From assembly GCA_021802825.1 (NCBI GenBank), contig JAJZRG010000036.1:1-38292 (forward strand): 38,292 nucleotides of DNA, read 5' to 3'. Each line of letters opens with the position of its first letter. Position 1 is the stretch's first letter. The notes beneath the pieces are model-generated. The model was not told the DNA's origin. It ran no database searches and saw nothing but the letters and a program-made list of their open reading frames with translations. Below, piece after piece: positions 15,354 to 23,364 of the stretch. The DNA is from Chloroflexota bacterium. GTDB taxonomy: Bacteria; Chloroflexota; Limnocylindria; Limnocylindrales; CSP1-4. Made by a program: the position numbers and the translations under genes.

Positions 15354-17681
15354 TCAGGACGGCCTGGGCGATGGCCGCGGCGTGGTGCCGGGCTTCGGAG
15401 TGGTACCGGGCTTCGGAGTCTTGCCGGGCTTGGTCGAGGCCGAGGGCAGCGGCGAGGCCGAGGGGGACGGCGAGGCGGATGGCGAGGGCTGCGCCTCGGT
15501 CAGCGGTGACGTGTAGAGAGTGTTGGCCGAGATCCACCACAGCGTGGGCGGGACGTCGGCGCCGGGCGCGGGCAGCACCTCGATGTCCTGCAGGCCCGTC
15601 CAGTCCACGCCGCCCGCCGCCGGCACGTACTGCGCGAGGTACTTGCCGCCGCTCTTCGCGAAGGCCACTACGCGCTTGTTCGTCGCGTCCCAGGCGTAGA
15701 GCGTGCCAACGCCCTTGGAGTACGACCCGTCCGGCAGGTTGGGCGACACGACCGTGGTGTAGCTCGACGTGGGGCGCAAGTCCGTGTCCGGCAGGGCCGC
15801 GGGCTTCCAGCCGCTGGTCGGGATGAGCCGCTCGAGGACCCCGTTGTCGGTGGCGTAGATGTCGCCGTCGATGAGGAGCGAGGTGATCGCGCTCACGTCC
15901 TTCGAGGCAGGGAGCCGCGCGACCGGGTCGGTGGTGTAGCCGGAGCCGTCGCTGTTGGGCGCCAGCTTCATGATGTTCTGGACGGACGGCTGGACGATGT
16001 AGAGCAGGTAGAACGCCTGCGAGAAGTTGGACACGAAGGTGCCGATCACCTTGACGTCCGTGCCCCACGTCGTCGAGCCCGACACATTCACCTTCACCAG
16101 CGTGCCCTTGCCCGCGGTCCCGATCGGGCGCCAGCGCCAGAGCACGTTCTTCACGTCGAGGATGAGGACGTCGGGCCCGCCCACCGTGATGAACTTGGGG
16201 TCGCCGGGCTTGCCCGACTGCGTGCTCTGGCCCGACCTGTAGACGGGCGAGGCCGACTTCTTCGCGAGGTCGATGCGCCAGACGGTCTTGGTGCCCGTGT
16301 CGAGCACGTAGGGCGCCCCGTCGCTGCCCCGCACGACCGACCTGAGCTGGACGGCCCCCGCGCTTGACGGGAACGTGAAGGCGGCCGTGGAGGCAACGTG
16401 GACCACGCCGTACAGCCGGTCGAGGCCCGCGTTGATCTGCGTCCGGAGAGGTGCGGTGAGGCTCGGCGGGTACCCGGCCTGCTCCGCCTTGGCGAGCTGG
16501 GCGTTCGCCGTCTGGAGCAGCTGCAGCGCCTGGGTCGGGTCGTTGACGATGAGGTCCTGCCCGGAGCCGTTGAGCTTGTCGAGCGCCTGCTTGGCGGCGT
16601 CGAACGCTTGCTGGGCCACGGCCGCGGACTGGATCGCCGTCTGCGGCTTTGCCTTGGGGCCGCCTGCGAAGTAGATGATCCCGATGAGCACGGCGGTCAC
16701 GCCAACGATCGCGAGGAACGCGAGGGCGGCCTGCTGCTGGGTTCTGAGCCGGGCGGAGGTCGCGCTGACCTTGCGTGACTGGGGGTTGCGCTTGGGGAGG
16801 GCGTCCTGGACCCGCCACACGAGTCGCTGGAAGCCGTTGCCCGCTGCGCTGCGCGCCCGCGCCGCGCCGCCGCCCACTGCCGCGGCACCGGCGGCGACGG
16901 AGTCGGCGAGCGGGATGGGCCCCCTGTCCGGCGTCCCGGCGAGCGGCTCGGCAGGGCGGACCGGCACCAGGGACTTGTGCTTGAACGTGGCACCGACCTC
17001 GGTCGCCTCGAACGCGATCGCGCCGTCGCTGCCCCGACCGTCAGCGGCGACGAAACGGGCATGCACGTGCTCGACCGCCGACTGCGGGTGGAGCGTGACC
17101 AGCGCGTCCTTGAGCGTGTCGGTGCCGACGCGGGCCATGACGTTGGCCGAGATGAGGCACAGGGCATCGCCCACGGCCAGCTCGCCGCGCCACACCTCGG
17201 GGACGAGATCGTCGGCGGGCAGCCCACGCTCGGAGTTGGGGTCGGGGAGTGTGGACAGGCGCGCCTGCCGGATGAGGTACGCCTCGGCCGGCCCCACGGT
17301 GGCGACGTACATCTCGCGGCCGCGGACGACCGCCACGGCCACGCCGATGGGCCCGTTTCCGTCCGGTGAGCCCCCCAGCCCGAGGCGGTCGCGCTGGTGG
17401 GCCAGCCTCTTGTTCGCCGAGCCGAGAACCTTGACCAGGCACTGGCGGATGCCCGCCGACTCGTCGTAGTAGTACTCGTCGCGGACCGCGGCGGCTACGA
17501 GGCGGGTGGCCTCACGCGCCCTTGCCCCCGGAATCCGCGAGGTCACCAGGAGGTAGAGGTTGCCTTTCGTCCGCGACACGGAACCGACCGACGGCTCGAC
17601 GACCACGACGCTGTCCGGCGAATCCGACAGCCGATCCTGGTCCGTGACGGCGCCGAGCTTCAGCTGGAGACGGACGGCCAA
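15354..17681 (-). CDS. Degenerate PP2C-like domain, one membrane helix and extracytoplasmic propeller-like domain
   Basis: A 775-residue single-pass protein. Residues 1 to about 240 have the layout of a PP2C phosphatase, but the metal-binding Asp sites are lost: the usual DGMGG position reads VTSRIPG, and the usual SDGL position reads SANV. It therefore looks like a pseudophosphatase that may bind rather than hydrolyse. A membrane helix lies near residues 316-340 (AALAFLAIVGVTAVLIGIIY). A helical stretch rich in Ala/Gln follows, then a beta-rich region of about 330 residues with repeats such as PYVLDTGTKTVWRIDL. The end is a Ser/Pro and Lys/Pro/Gly/Thr repeat tail. Start TTG at 17681 follows a GAGG about 11 bases upstream. 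Substrate or ligand is unknown. Confidence 0.78.
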   Translation of the reverse strand: MAVRLQLKLGAVTDQDRLSDSPDSVVVVEPSVGSVSRTKGNLYLLVTSRIPGARAREATRLVAAAVRDEYYYDESAGIRQCLVKVLGSANKRLAHQRDRLGLGGSPDGNGPIGVAVAVVRGREMYVATVGPAEAYLIRQARLSTLPDPNSERGLPADDLVPEVWRGELAVGDALCLISANVMARVGTDTLKDALVTLHPQSAVEHVHARFVAADGRGSDGAIAFEATEVGATFKHKSLVPVRPAEPLAGTPDRGPIPLADSVAAGAAAVGGGAARARSAAGNGFQRLVWRVQDALPKRNPQSRKVSATSARLRTQQQAALAFLAIVGVTAVLIGIIYFAGGPKAKPQTAIQSAAVAQQAFDAAKQALDKLNGSGQDLIVNDPTQALQLLQTANAQLAKAEQAGYPPSLTAPLRTQINAGLDRLYGVVHVASTAAFTFPSSAGAVQLRSVVRGSDGAPYVLDTGTKTVWRIDLAKKSASPVYRSGQSTQSGKPGDPKFITVGGPDVLILDVKNVLWRWRPIGTAGKGTLVKVNVSGSTTWGTDVKVIGTFVSNFSQAFYLLYIVQPSVQNIMKLAPNSDGSGYTTDPVARLPASKDVSAITSLLIDGDIYATDNGVLERLIPTSGWKPAALPDTDLRPTSSYTTVVSPNLPDGSYSKGVGTLYAWDATNKRVVAFAKSGGKYLAQYVPAAGGVDWTGLQDIEVLPAPGADVPPTLWWISANTLYTSPLTEAQPSPSASPSPSASPLPSASTKPGKTPKPGTTPKPGTTPRPSPRPS

Positions 17682-17792
17682 GTGGCGAGCCTCACTGGTG
17701 GTTCACACGCACAGACCACGGTACGAACAGCGACGCGCGTCGGGAAGGCAGGGTGACGCGGCAGACCCCCCGTGCCCGTGGAATGGTGCCGG

Positions 17793-17798
17793 ATTATA
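17793..17798 (-). promoter_or_regulatory. Perfect -10 box upstream of the PP2C-like gene
   Basis: TATAAT on the minus strand, about 110 bases upstream of the PP2C-like start and overlapping the stop codon of the DciA-like gene. No convincing -35 hexamer is present at 16-18 bases. In DNA this GC-rich a perfect -10 is notable, so a separate promoter for the PP2C/rhomboid/DUF151 genes is likely but unproven. Confidence 0.4.
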
Positions 17799-18162
17799 CG
17801 CGGGCCGGATGCACTGCCCGTCCTCCGGGGGAAGCGCGGGTGAGACGGAGGAATCGCGCGGGGGTTCCGCCGGGCGCTGAGGAGAACGCAAGGAGCAGCT
17901 CGGTCGCGCGCATCCTGAGCTCCGCGGCGACGATCGGCTCGTCCGCCTCGACGACCACCGTGTCCGGCTCGAGGGCGACGAGCCGGCACGCACCGGCGGC
18001 CGGGGGCACGCGCTCGGCGACCAGCGCGTCCCACGTGGCGATGGCGCGCGCAAGGCGCAGCTGGCTCTCGAGGCCGAACCGTCGCGCGGTCTCGGGCAGC
18101 AGGTCGCTGATCCGGTCCGGGCGCCGCCGGCGCGACAGGGCGTCCCGGTCGTCGCCGCTCAC
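17794..18162 (-). CDS. DUF721 protein, DciA-type helicase loader candidate
   Basis: A 122-residue protein with the DUF721/DciA fold pattern: RISDLLPETARRFGLESQL, then a WDALVAERV segment and beta strands around ACRLVALEPDTVVVEADE, ending in ELRMRATELLLAF. DciA is the ancestral loader or operator of the replicative helicase DnaB. The gene directly follows recF, as in Actinobacteria (recF, DUF721, gyrB). The start is GTG at 18162, since the in-frame region upstream has no better codon; the ATG overlapping the recF stop at 18221 is in another frame. No gyrB follows here, which departs from that order. Confidence 0.75.
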   Translation of the reverse strand: MSGDDRDALSRRRRPDRISDLLPETARRFGLESQLRLARAIATWDALVAERVPPAAGACRLVALEPDTVVVEADEPIVAAELRMRATELLLAFSSAPGGTPARFLRLTRASPGGRAVHPARV

Positions 18163-18217
18163 CGGGCGCGCCGCGGCCCGGTCCGCCGCCTCGCCGCGCG
18201 GGACCCCAGCGTGCGGC

Positions 18218-19417
18218 TCATGACCCGCGCTCCAGCAGCGCGGCGCCGTCGTGGCCGGTCCTGACCGCCCAGGCCGTGCCCATGGACCGCAGCGCCGGGT
18301 CGATGTCCTGCAGCGTGGTCGTGGTCACGAAGGCCTGCGGCAGTGCGGCGATCCGCCGCACCAGGTGCGCGCGCCGGTCCGGGTCGAGCTCGCTGAACAC
18401 GTCGTCGAGCAGGAGCAACGGCGGCTGGCCGTCGAGCGCGGTCAGCAGGTCCAGCTCGGCCAGCTTGAACGCGAGGATCGCCGTGCGCTGCTGGCCACGC
18501 GACGCGAACGACGCCAGGGCCCGGCCGCCCATCTCGAACACCAGGTCGTCGCGGTGCGGCCCGATCAGCGTGGCGCCGTTCCAGACCTCCTTCTCGGCTG
18601 TCTCGGCGAGGCGCCGCGCCAGTGCGTCCCGGACCGTCTCTCCGGGCTGCTGGGGGGTGTTCGTCGAGTAGTTGACCGCGAGGCGCCCTGTGGCGGCCTC
18701 GTCGGGCGCGATCTCGGCGTGCGCGGCCGCGAGGGGCTCGGCCAGCGCGGCGAGGAGGCGGTGGCGCTCAGACCGGACGGCCGCCCCCGCCTCGAGGAGC
18801 TGGGCGTCCCAGAACTTGAGCTCGGCGCGGGTCGCCTGCTCCTCGCGGATCAGCCGAAGCAGCCCGTTGCGCTGCTGGAGGGCCCGGCCATAGGTCGCCA
18901 GGTCCCGGTCGTAGGCCGGCGATCGCTGGGCAGCCAGCCTGTCGAGCGCCTCGCGCCGGAGCGACGGCGAGCCGGACACGAGCAGCATGTCCTCGGGCGC
19001 GAACATCACGGTGCGGAGCGCCCCGCCGAGGGACGCCGCGCGACGGGCCACCCCGTTGACACGGATCCGCTTCCGCGCGCCGCCCGACGCCGTGCGCACC
19101 AGCGCCACCTCGATCGTGTCGCGCTGCTCGGGCGTCGCGTCGGCCCGGCCAACGCGAGCCTCGATGCGCGCCAGCTCCTGGCCCCAGCGGACGAGCTCGC
19201 CCTCGGCGCCCGTGCGGTGCGAGCGCCCCCAGGCCAGCAGGACGATCGCCTCGAGCAGGCTCGTCTTGCCGGCAGCGTTCGGGCCGTGCACCAGCTGCGG
19301 CCCGGGCTCGAACAGGGCGTCGAGCGCCGCGTAGCCCCGCAGGTCGCGGATCGAGAGCCCGCGCAGGATCGGCGCGTCGGCGGGCGCCCGAGCGGCGCGC
19401 GCGGCGGCGTCCGTCAG
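18218..19417 (-). CDS. recF: DNA replication and repair protein RecF
   Basis: An SMC-like ATPase that helps load RecA at gaps. Walker A is GPNAAGKTS, the ABC signature is FASRGQQRTAIL and Walker B is LLLLDDVFSELD. The conserved N-terminal strand (LRGLSIRDLRGYAALDALFEPG order) lies upstream of the first in-frame GTG at 19291, and no ATG, GTG or TTG is in frame before it. I therefore place the start at CTG 19417, which overlaps the dnaN stop as CTGA and gives 399 residues. A CTG at 19366 would give an N-terminus even closer to the family (L-R-G-L-S-I). Starting at 19291 would delete the first strands of the ATPase fold. Confidence 0.88.
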   Translation of the reverse strand: MTDAAARAARAPADAPILRGLSIRDLRGYAALDALFEPGPQLVHGPNAAGKTSLLEAIVLLAWGRSHRTGAEGELVRWGQELARIEARVGRADATPEQRDTIEVALVRTASGGARKRIRVNGVARRAASLGGALRTVMFAPEDMLLVSGSPSLRREALDRLAAQRSPAYDRDLATYGRALQQRNGLLRLIREEQATRAELKFWDAQLLEAGAAVRSERHRLLAALAEPLAAAHAEIAPDEAATGRLAVNYSTNTPQQPGETVRDALARRLAETAEKEVWNGATLIGPHRDDLVFEMGGRALASFASRGQQRTAILAFKLAELDLLTALDGQPPLLLLDDVFSELDPDRRAHLVRRIAALPQAFVTTTTLQDIDPALRSMGTAWAVRTGHDGAALLERGS

Positions 19418-20529
19418 GAGGTCGTCCGAACAGGCATCACGACGTGGACGTACGCCGCGTCGCCCACCGGCCGGAACACGCCCGGCGAGAGGGGGCCGTT
19501 GAGCTCGAGGGCGAAGCGGTCAGCGGTGACGTTCGTGAGCACGTCATTGAGGTAGCGCGCGTTGAACGCGATCGTCGTCTGGTCGCCCTCGATGGCCGCC
19601 TCGACGTCGCCCGTGTAGTCGCCCACCTCGGCCGCAGCGGTGACGGTGATCCCCGCGCCCTCGCCGCCCACCTGGAGCTTCACGATGTTGGCCGAGGAGC
19701 TGGCGATCAGCGCCGCGGGGCGGACGGCCCGGAGCAGCTCGTCGCGGTCCAGTTCCGCGCGCGTGGCGTGGGTCGCTGGCAGCACCTGCTGGTAGTTGGG
19801 GAACTGGCCGTCGATGAGGCGCGACACGATGTCGATCCCCTCGAGGTGGAACAGCACCTGGTTGCGGGCCTGGGCGAGCACCAGCTCGACCGGGTCGTCG
19901 GTGTCGGAGAGGACGCGCTCGAGCTCATGGAGCGAGCGGGCCGGGATGACCACAGAGACGGCCTCGACGGGGTCGAGGATGTCGATCGTCCGGACGGCGA
20001 TCCGGTAGTTATCGGCGGCCGCGAGCGTGAGCCGGTCGCCCTCGAACTTCGCGAGGACGCCGGTGAGGATCGGGCGCGCCTCGTCGCTGGCTGCGGCGAA
20101 CGTGACCTCGCCCAGCGCCCGGCGCAGGACCTTCTGGCTGATCCGGGTAGTGGGGCGCTCGCCCGCAGTCTGGATCGTCGGGAACTCGTCCGCGTCGATG
20201 CCCTTCACGTGGGTAGCGAAGCGGCCGCAGCGGATGTGCAGCGTGTCCGTCCCCTGGAGCTCCAGGTCCACCTTCTCGGACGACGGCAGCGCGCTCACGA
20301 GGTCGGTCAGGAGCCGGGCGGGGATGGTGGTCGCTCCCTCGGTGTCGATCCGGCCGGGGATCCAGCACGTGATGCCGATCTCGAGGTTGGTGGCGGTGAG
20401 CTTGAGCCCGGCGTCCTCGGTCCGGAGCAGCACATTGGCGAGCACCGGGAGCGTGCTTCGGCTCGAGACCGCCCGCGACACGACCGACAGGCCGCGCGCT
20501 AGGTTCTCCTGCATCACCGAGAGTTTCAC
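19414..20529 (-). CDS. dnaN: DNA polymerase III beta subunit (sliding clamp)
   Basis: A 371-residue clamp subunit, normal length. The N-terminus MKLSVMQENLARGLSVVSRAVSSRSTLPVLANVLL order, the internal FPTIQ and LTLAAADNYRIAVR segments, and the C-terminal RYLNDVLTNV and AAYVHVVMPVR end are characteristic. It forms the dimeric ring that tethers DNA polymerase III. The start is GTG at 20529 with a GGAG about 8 bases upstream. Its upstream region (20530-21018) holds the candidate replication origin. It overlaps recF by 4 bases if the CTG start is used. Confidence 0.97.
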   Translation of the reverse strand: MKLSVMQENLARGLSVVSRAVSSRSTLPVLANVLLRTEDAGLKLTATNLEIGITCWIPGRIDTEGATTIPARLLTDLVSALPSSEKVDLELQGTDTLHIRCGRFATHVKGIDADEFPTIQTAGERPTTRISQKVLRRALGEVTFAAASDEARPILTGVLAKFEGDRLTLAAADNYRIAVRTIDILDPVEAVSVVIPARSLHELERVLSDTDDPVELVLAQARNQVLFHLEGIDIVSRLIDGQFPNYQQVLPATHATRAELDRDELLRAVRPAALIASSSANIVKLQVGGEGAGITVTAAAEVGDYTGDVEAAIEGDQTTIAFNARYLNDVLTNVTADRFALELNGPLSPGVFRPVGDAAYVHVVMPVRTTS

Positions 20530-20620
20530 GGGTTGTCTCCGCTTATGTCGGGCCGGCGGCTGGGCGTCGTCCGGGATGCGCCCGAGCTCCCGGCGGGCGC
20601 AGGACAGCTCGTAAGCCGCG

Positions 20621-20910
20621 TTGATTCTCTGGGTAGAAGTGTGCCCTATCTTCTCATTCCATCATCACCGTCATCATGCCGTGGACGCTGGGGATCGCGC
20701 CGCACGAGCGTGCGGACAACGGGTGTTGGCGGGAGCGATGGCGAAGGTGGACCGGCGCGGACCGCTCGGGGATTGACGGTGGACGCCATGGTGGACAGAC
20801 TGGGGTCGGGCGGCGTGGTCGTCCACAGTGCTCCGCTGGGGCCCCTGTTGTCCCGGTTCGCGTCCCCGCCTCGTTGCGGGCCCGTCCACAACGCCAGGCA
20901 GTTGTCCACG
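20621..20910. other. oriC: Candidate replication origin (oriC): DnaA-box cluster beside an AT-richer patch
   Basis: The 489-base gap between dnaN and the GNAT gene has no credible gene. It holds seven GTCCAC/GTGGAC hexamers within 229 bases, at 20681, 20747, 20779, 20791 (GTGGAC) and 20821, 20884, 20904 (GTCCAC). The nearest to the high-GC DnaA box TTGTCCACA are 20902-20910 (8 of 9), 20819-20827 (8 of 9), 20882-20890 (7 of 9) and, on the minus strand, 20711-20719 (8 of 9). Next to them 20621-20680 is about 53% A+T, far above the surroundings, and could be the unwinding element. Position near dnaA and dnaN fits known origins. Confidence 0.65.
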
Positions 20911-21018
20911 GGTTGTCGACCGCCGTCCGACGCTACTCGCCCGCCGCCGCTCCGCTCGCCCGCCGAATGAACCGCGCCGCCGAGGCGCACCAGACCGCCC
21001 CTGCGATCCTCTGGGGCG

Positions 21019-21582
21019 TCAGGGGCCCGGGGCCCGCGCATCGTCGCGCAGCAGCGCGTAGAAGACGTCGTCCTCGGGCCGCCCCTCGCGATCGAGGTCC
21101 CACCCGCGCCGCACGCCCTCACGGTAGAAGCCCGCTCGGAGGGCCACGCGGCCGGACGCCTCGTTGTCGGGATGCGTGAACAGCTCGAGGCGGACGAGGC
21201 CCGTGGTCTCGAACGACCAGTCGCGCACGAGCCGCAGGGCGCGCGTCGCGACCCCGCGTCCCCGAGCCCAGGGCGCCAGCCAGTAGCCCAGCTCCGCGCG
21301 GTGCTCGGCGCGCCGGTGCCGGGCGATCGCGCCGAGGAGCTCGCCGGTCAGGGCGTCAGTGATGGCGAAGGAGCGCTCGGTCTCGCCGTCCCAGTCCGCC
21401 CGGCGCCTGGCGACGAAGCCTCGCGCCGTCTGGGCGGTGTAGGGCTGTGGGATCGGCACGAACCGGGCGATCAGGGGGTCCTGGCAGGCGCCCAGCACGG
21501 CCGGCGCATCGTCCGGCTCGAACGCCCGGAGGGTCACCACGCCGTCGCTCAGGACAATGGGCTCTTCGCCCACGCGGCTCAC
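21019..21582 (-). CDS. GNAT-family N-acetyltransferase (RimJ/RimL type)
   Basis: A 187-residue acetyltransferase. The N-terminal LRAFEPDDAPAVLGA, the acetyl-CoA loop LAPWARGRGVATRAL and the ELFTHPDNEASGRVALRAGF block are typical of RimJ/RimL-like enzymes that acetylate protein N-termini or small amines. It stands 25 bases after the dnaA stop on the same strand, between dnaA and dnaN. GTG at 21582 abuts a GGAGG with no spacer, so GTG at 21573, 9 bases from that GGAGG, is the more likely start. The substrate cannot be deduced. It is not part of the usual dnaA-dnaN order. Confidence 0.85.
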   Translation of the reverse strand: MSRVGEEPIVLSDGVVTLRAFEPDDAPAVLGACQDPLIARFVPIPQPYTAQTARGFVARRRADWDGETERSFAITDALTGELLGAIARHRRAEHRAELGYWLAPWARGRGVATRALRLVRDWSFETTGLVRLELFTHPDNEASGRVALRAGFYREGVRRGWDLDREGRPEDDVFYALLRDDARAPGP

Positions 21583-21607
21583 CCTCCAAGCGGTCTCGCG
21601 CCGCCGC

Positions 21608-22972
21608 TCACTCGGAGTAGATCAGCTCCCGGACGGCGGCCACCTCGCGGCGCAGCTCGTCGTTGACCTGGATCTCGCGGTTGATCTTGTCGCAGGCGTG
21701 GAGCACGGTGCTGTGGTCGCGCCCGCCAAGTTCGGCGCCGATGCGCAGGAGCGAGACGTCGGTCTCCTCGCGCATCAGGAACATCGCGATCTGGCGCGGC
21801 ACGACGATGCTCTTCTCGCGCTTCTGGCCGCGCAGCGCGTCCATCGCGACGCTGTAGTAGTCCGAGACCGCCTGGGCGATCCGCTCCGGCGTGACCTGGC
21901 GCTTCTTGGGGTTGTAGAGCACGTTGCTGAGCACGGCCTGGGCCAGCTCGATCGAGATCGGCATCGCGCCCATCGAGGCGTAGGCGACGATCCGGTTCAG
22001 CGCACCCTCGAGCTCGCGCACGTTGGACACGACCTTGCGGGCGACGAACTCGATCACGTCGGAGCCGATGGGCGTCCCCTGCTCCTCGGCCTTGGCGCGC
22101 AGGATGGCGATGCGCGTCTCGAGGTCCGGCACGGTCAGGTCCGCGATCAGGCCCCACTCGAAGCGGCTGCGCAGCCGCTCCTCGAGCGTGAGGATGGCCT
22201 TGGGCGGCCGGTCCGAGGACAGCACGATCTGCTTGCCGTCCTCGTGGATCGCGTTGAACGTGTGGAAGAACTCCTCCTGCGTCCGCTCCTTGTCGGCGAT
22301 GAACTGGATGTCGTCGATCAGGAGGAGGTCGATCCGGCGGTAGCGGGCGCGGAACTCGTCGATCTTGCCCTGCTGGATGGAGGTGATGAACTCGTTGGTG
22401 AACTTCTCGCTGGTGGCGTAGACCACCCGCTTGCGGGGGAACTTGGTCGCGACGGCATTCCCGATGGAGTGCATCAGGTGCGTCTTGCCCAGTCCGACGC
22501 CGCCGTACAGGAACAGCGGGTTGTACGCGTGCCCTGGCCGCTCGGCGACCGAGAGGGCCGCGGCGTGGGCGAGGCGGTTCGCCGACCCGACGATGAAGTT
22601 GGCGAATGTGTAGCGGGTGTTGAGGTTGGTGATGCCCGCGGCCGCGCCCTCCGGCGCCCCGACGCGGGTGGGCTCGACGCGCACCGATTGGCCGGCGAAG
22701 GAGGCCGCCTGCTCGACGATGGCCTCGCCGCCAACGATCACGAACTCGACCTGGACGCTGTAGCCCACGACCCGGGCGAGCGTCTGGGAGATCAGCGACC
22801 GGTACCGGCCCTCGAGCCAGTCCTTGGCAAACGCATTGGGGACCGCGATCCGGAACCGCTGCTCGTCCACCTCGACGAGCTGGGTGTCGCGCAGCCAGGT
22901 CTCGAAATTGGCAGGCGACAACGACACCTGCAGCTCCCCGAGGGCCGCTCGCCAGACCTGCTTCGCGTCCAT
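21608..22972 (-). CDS. dnaA: Chromosomal replication initiator protein DnaA
   Basis: A 454-residue AAA+ initiator. Domain I begins MDAKQVWRAALGELQVSLSP. Walker A is GGVGLGKTHLMHSIGN, Walker B is LLIDDIQFIADKERTQEEFF, sensor SSDRPPKAI follows, and the C-terminal DNA-binding signature is GGRDHSTVLHACDKIN. The ATG at 22972 was chosen because domain I starts there; the frame stays open upstream but the extension is Arg/Gly/Pro-rich without family similarity. A TTGCAG-17-TATTGT promoter lies about 190 bases upstream. DnaA would bind the box cluster near 20681-20910. Confidence 0.98.
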   Translation of the reverse strand: MDAKQVWRAALGELQVSLSPANFETWLRDTQLVEVDEQRFRIAVPNAFAKDWLEGRYRSLISQTLARVVGYSVQVEFVIVGGEAIVEQAASFAGQSVRVEPTRVGAPEGAAAGITNLNTRYTFANFIVGSANRLAHAAALSVAERPGHAYNPLFLYGGVGLGKTHLMHSIGNAVATKFPRKRVVYATSEKFTNEFITSIQQGKIDEFRARYRRIDLLLIDDIQFIADKERTQEEFFHTFNAIHEDGKQIVLSSDRPPKAILTLEERLRSRFEWGLIADLTVPDLETRIAILRAKAEEQGTPIGSDVIEFVARKVVSNVRELEGALNRIVAYASMGAMPISIELAQAVLSNVLYNPKKRQVTPERIAQAVSDYYSVAMDALRGQKREKSIVVPRQIAMFLMREETDVSLLRIGAELGGRDHSTVLHACDKINREIQVNDELRREVAAVRELIYSE

Positions 22973-23113
22973 CCTGCGATCGTCGTCCCTGTCTAGCCGA
23001 TGCGTCAGTGGGTACCGCAGGATGCGGTGCCCGAACTCGAGGAACCACGCCGTCGCACGACCGCGCCGTCCGCTCCCAAGCCGCCGATGAGCGCGATACC
23101 GTGACCGGAGCGA

Positions 23114-23128
23114 GTCCCCCCAAGGGAC
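23114..23128 (-). promoter_or_regulatory. Small inverted repeat in the dnaA leader
   Basis: GTCCC (23114-23118) and GGGAC (23124-23128) pair perfectly around a 5-base loop. The site is inside the roughly 190-base leader between the dnaA promoter and its ATG. It could form an mRNA hairpin or an operator half-site pair; nothing more can be said. Confidence 0.25.
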
Positions 23129-23163
23129 CTCGGAGCGGCCTCCCGGCGGCCTGAGGCTGGGGA

Positions 23164-23192
23164 ACAATACACCGCCCCCGAGGGCCCTGCAA
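23164..23192 (-). promoter_or_regulatory. Probable dnaA promoter
   Basis: Minus-strand -35 TTGCAG (23187-23192), 17-base spacer, -10 TATTGT (23164-23169). Spacing is ideal and both hexamers keep the key bases. It is the best sigma-70 match between dnaA and rpmH on this strand. Confidence 0.6.
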
Positions 23193-23203
23193 GGCGATTC
23201 GGA

Positions 23204-23221
23204 TATACTCCCCAGGGGTAT
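23204..23221. promoter_or_regulatory. Near-palindrome just upstream of the dnaA -35 box
   Basis: The arms ATACTCCCC and GGGGTAT face each other around one base, with one bulged T. It begins 12 bases upstream of the dnaA -35 hexamer, the usual place for an activator or repressor site. No factor can be named. Confidence 0.3.
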
Positions 23222-23320
23222 CGCGACATGTGCCGCCCAGCCGCCCGGGAAGCGTCCCGCAGGCCGGTCCGGCCGGGCCCAGCGGCGCCTCCGCCGAACG
23301 GGAGGCCCGCTCGTGCGCGT

Positions 23321-23350
23321 TTGACACTCGCTCGCCACGCGACCTATGAT
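23321..23350 (+). promoter_or_regulatory. Strong promoter for the rpmH operon
   Basis: TTGACA at 23321-23326, an 18-base spacer and TATGAT at 23345-23350. This is a near-consensus sigma-70 promoter, expected for a highly expressed ribosomal protein gene. It leaves a leader of about 108 bases before the rpmH ATG. Confidence 0.75.
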
Positions 23351-23364
23351 CGCCGTCGACGAAC

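Noticed and set aside
15366..15480. Short repeats at the 3' end of the PP2C-like gene, looking array-like
   Set aside because: They encode a Ser/Pro and Lys/Pro/Gly/Thr tail in frame and lack spacers, so they are not CRISPR.
18219..18221. ATG overlapping the recF stop as the start of the DciA-like gene
   Set aside because: It is in a different frame from the DciA-like protein.
20533..20970. A 145-residue frame in the dnaN-GNAT gap
   Set aside because: Ser/Pro/Arg low-complexity without motifs, and the same bases carry the DnaA-box cluster.
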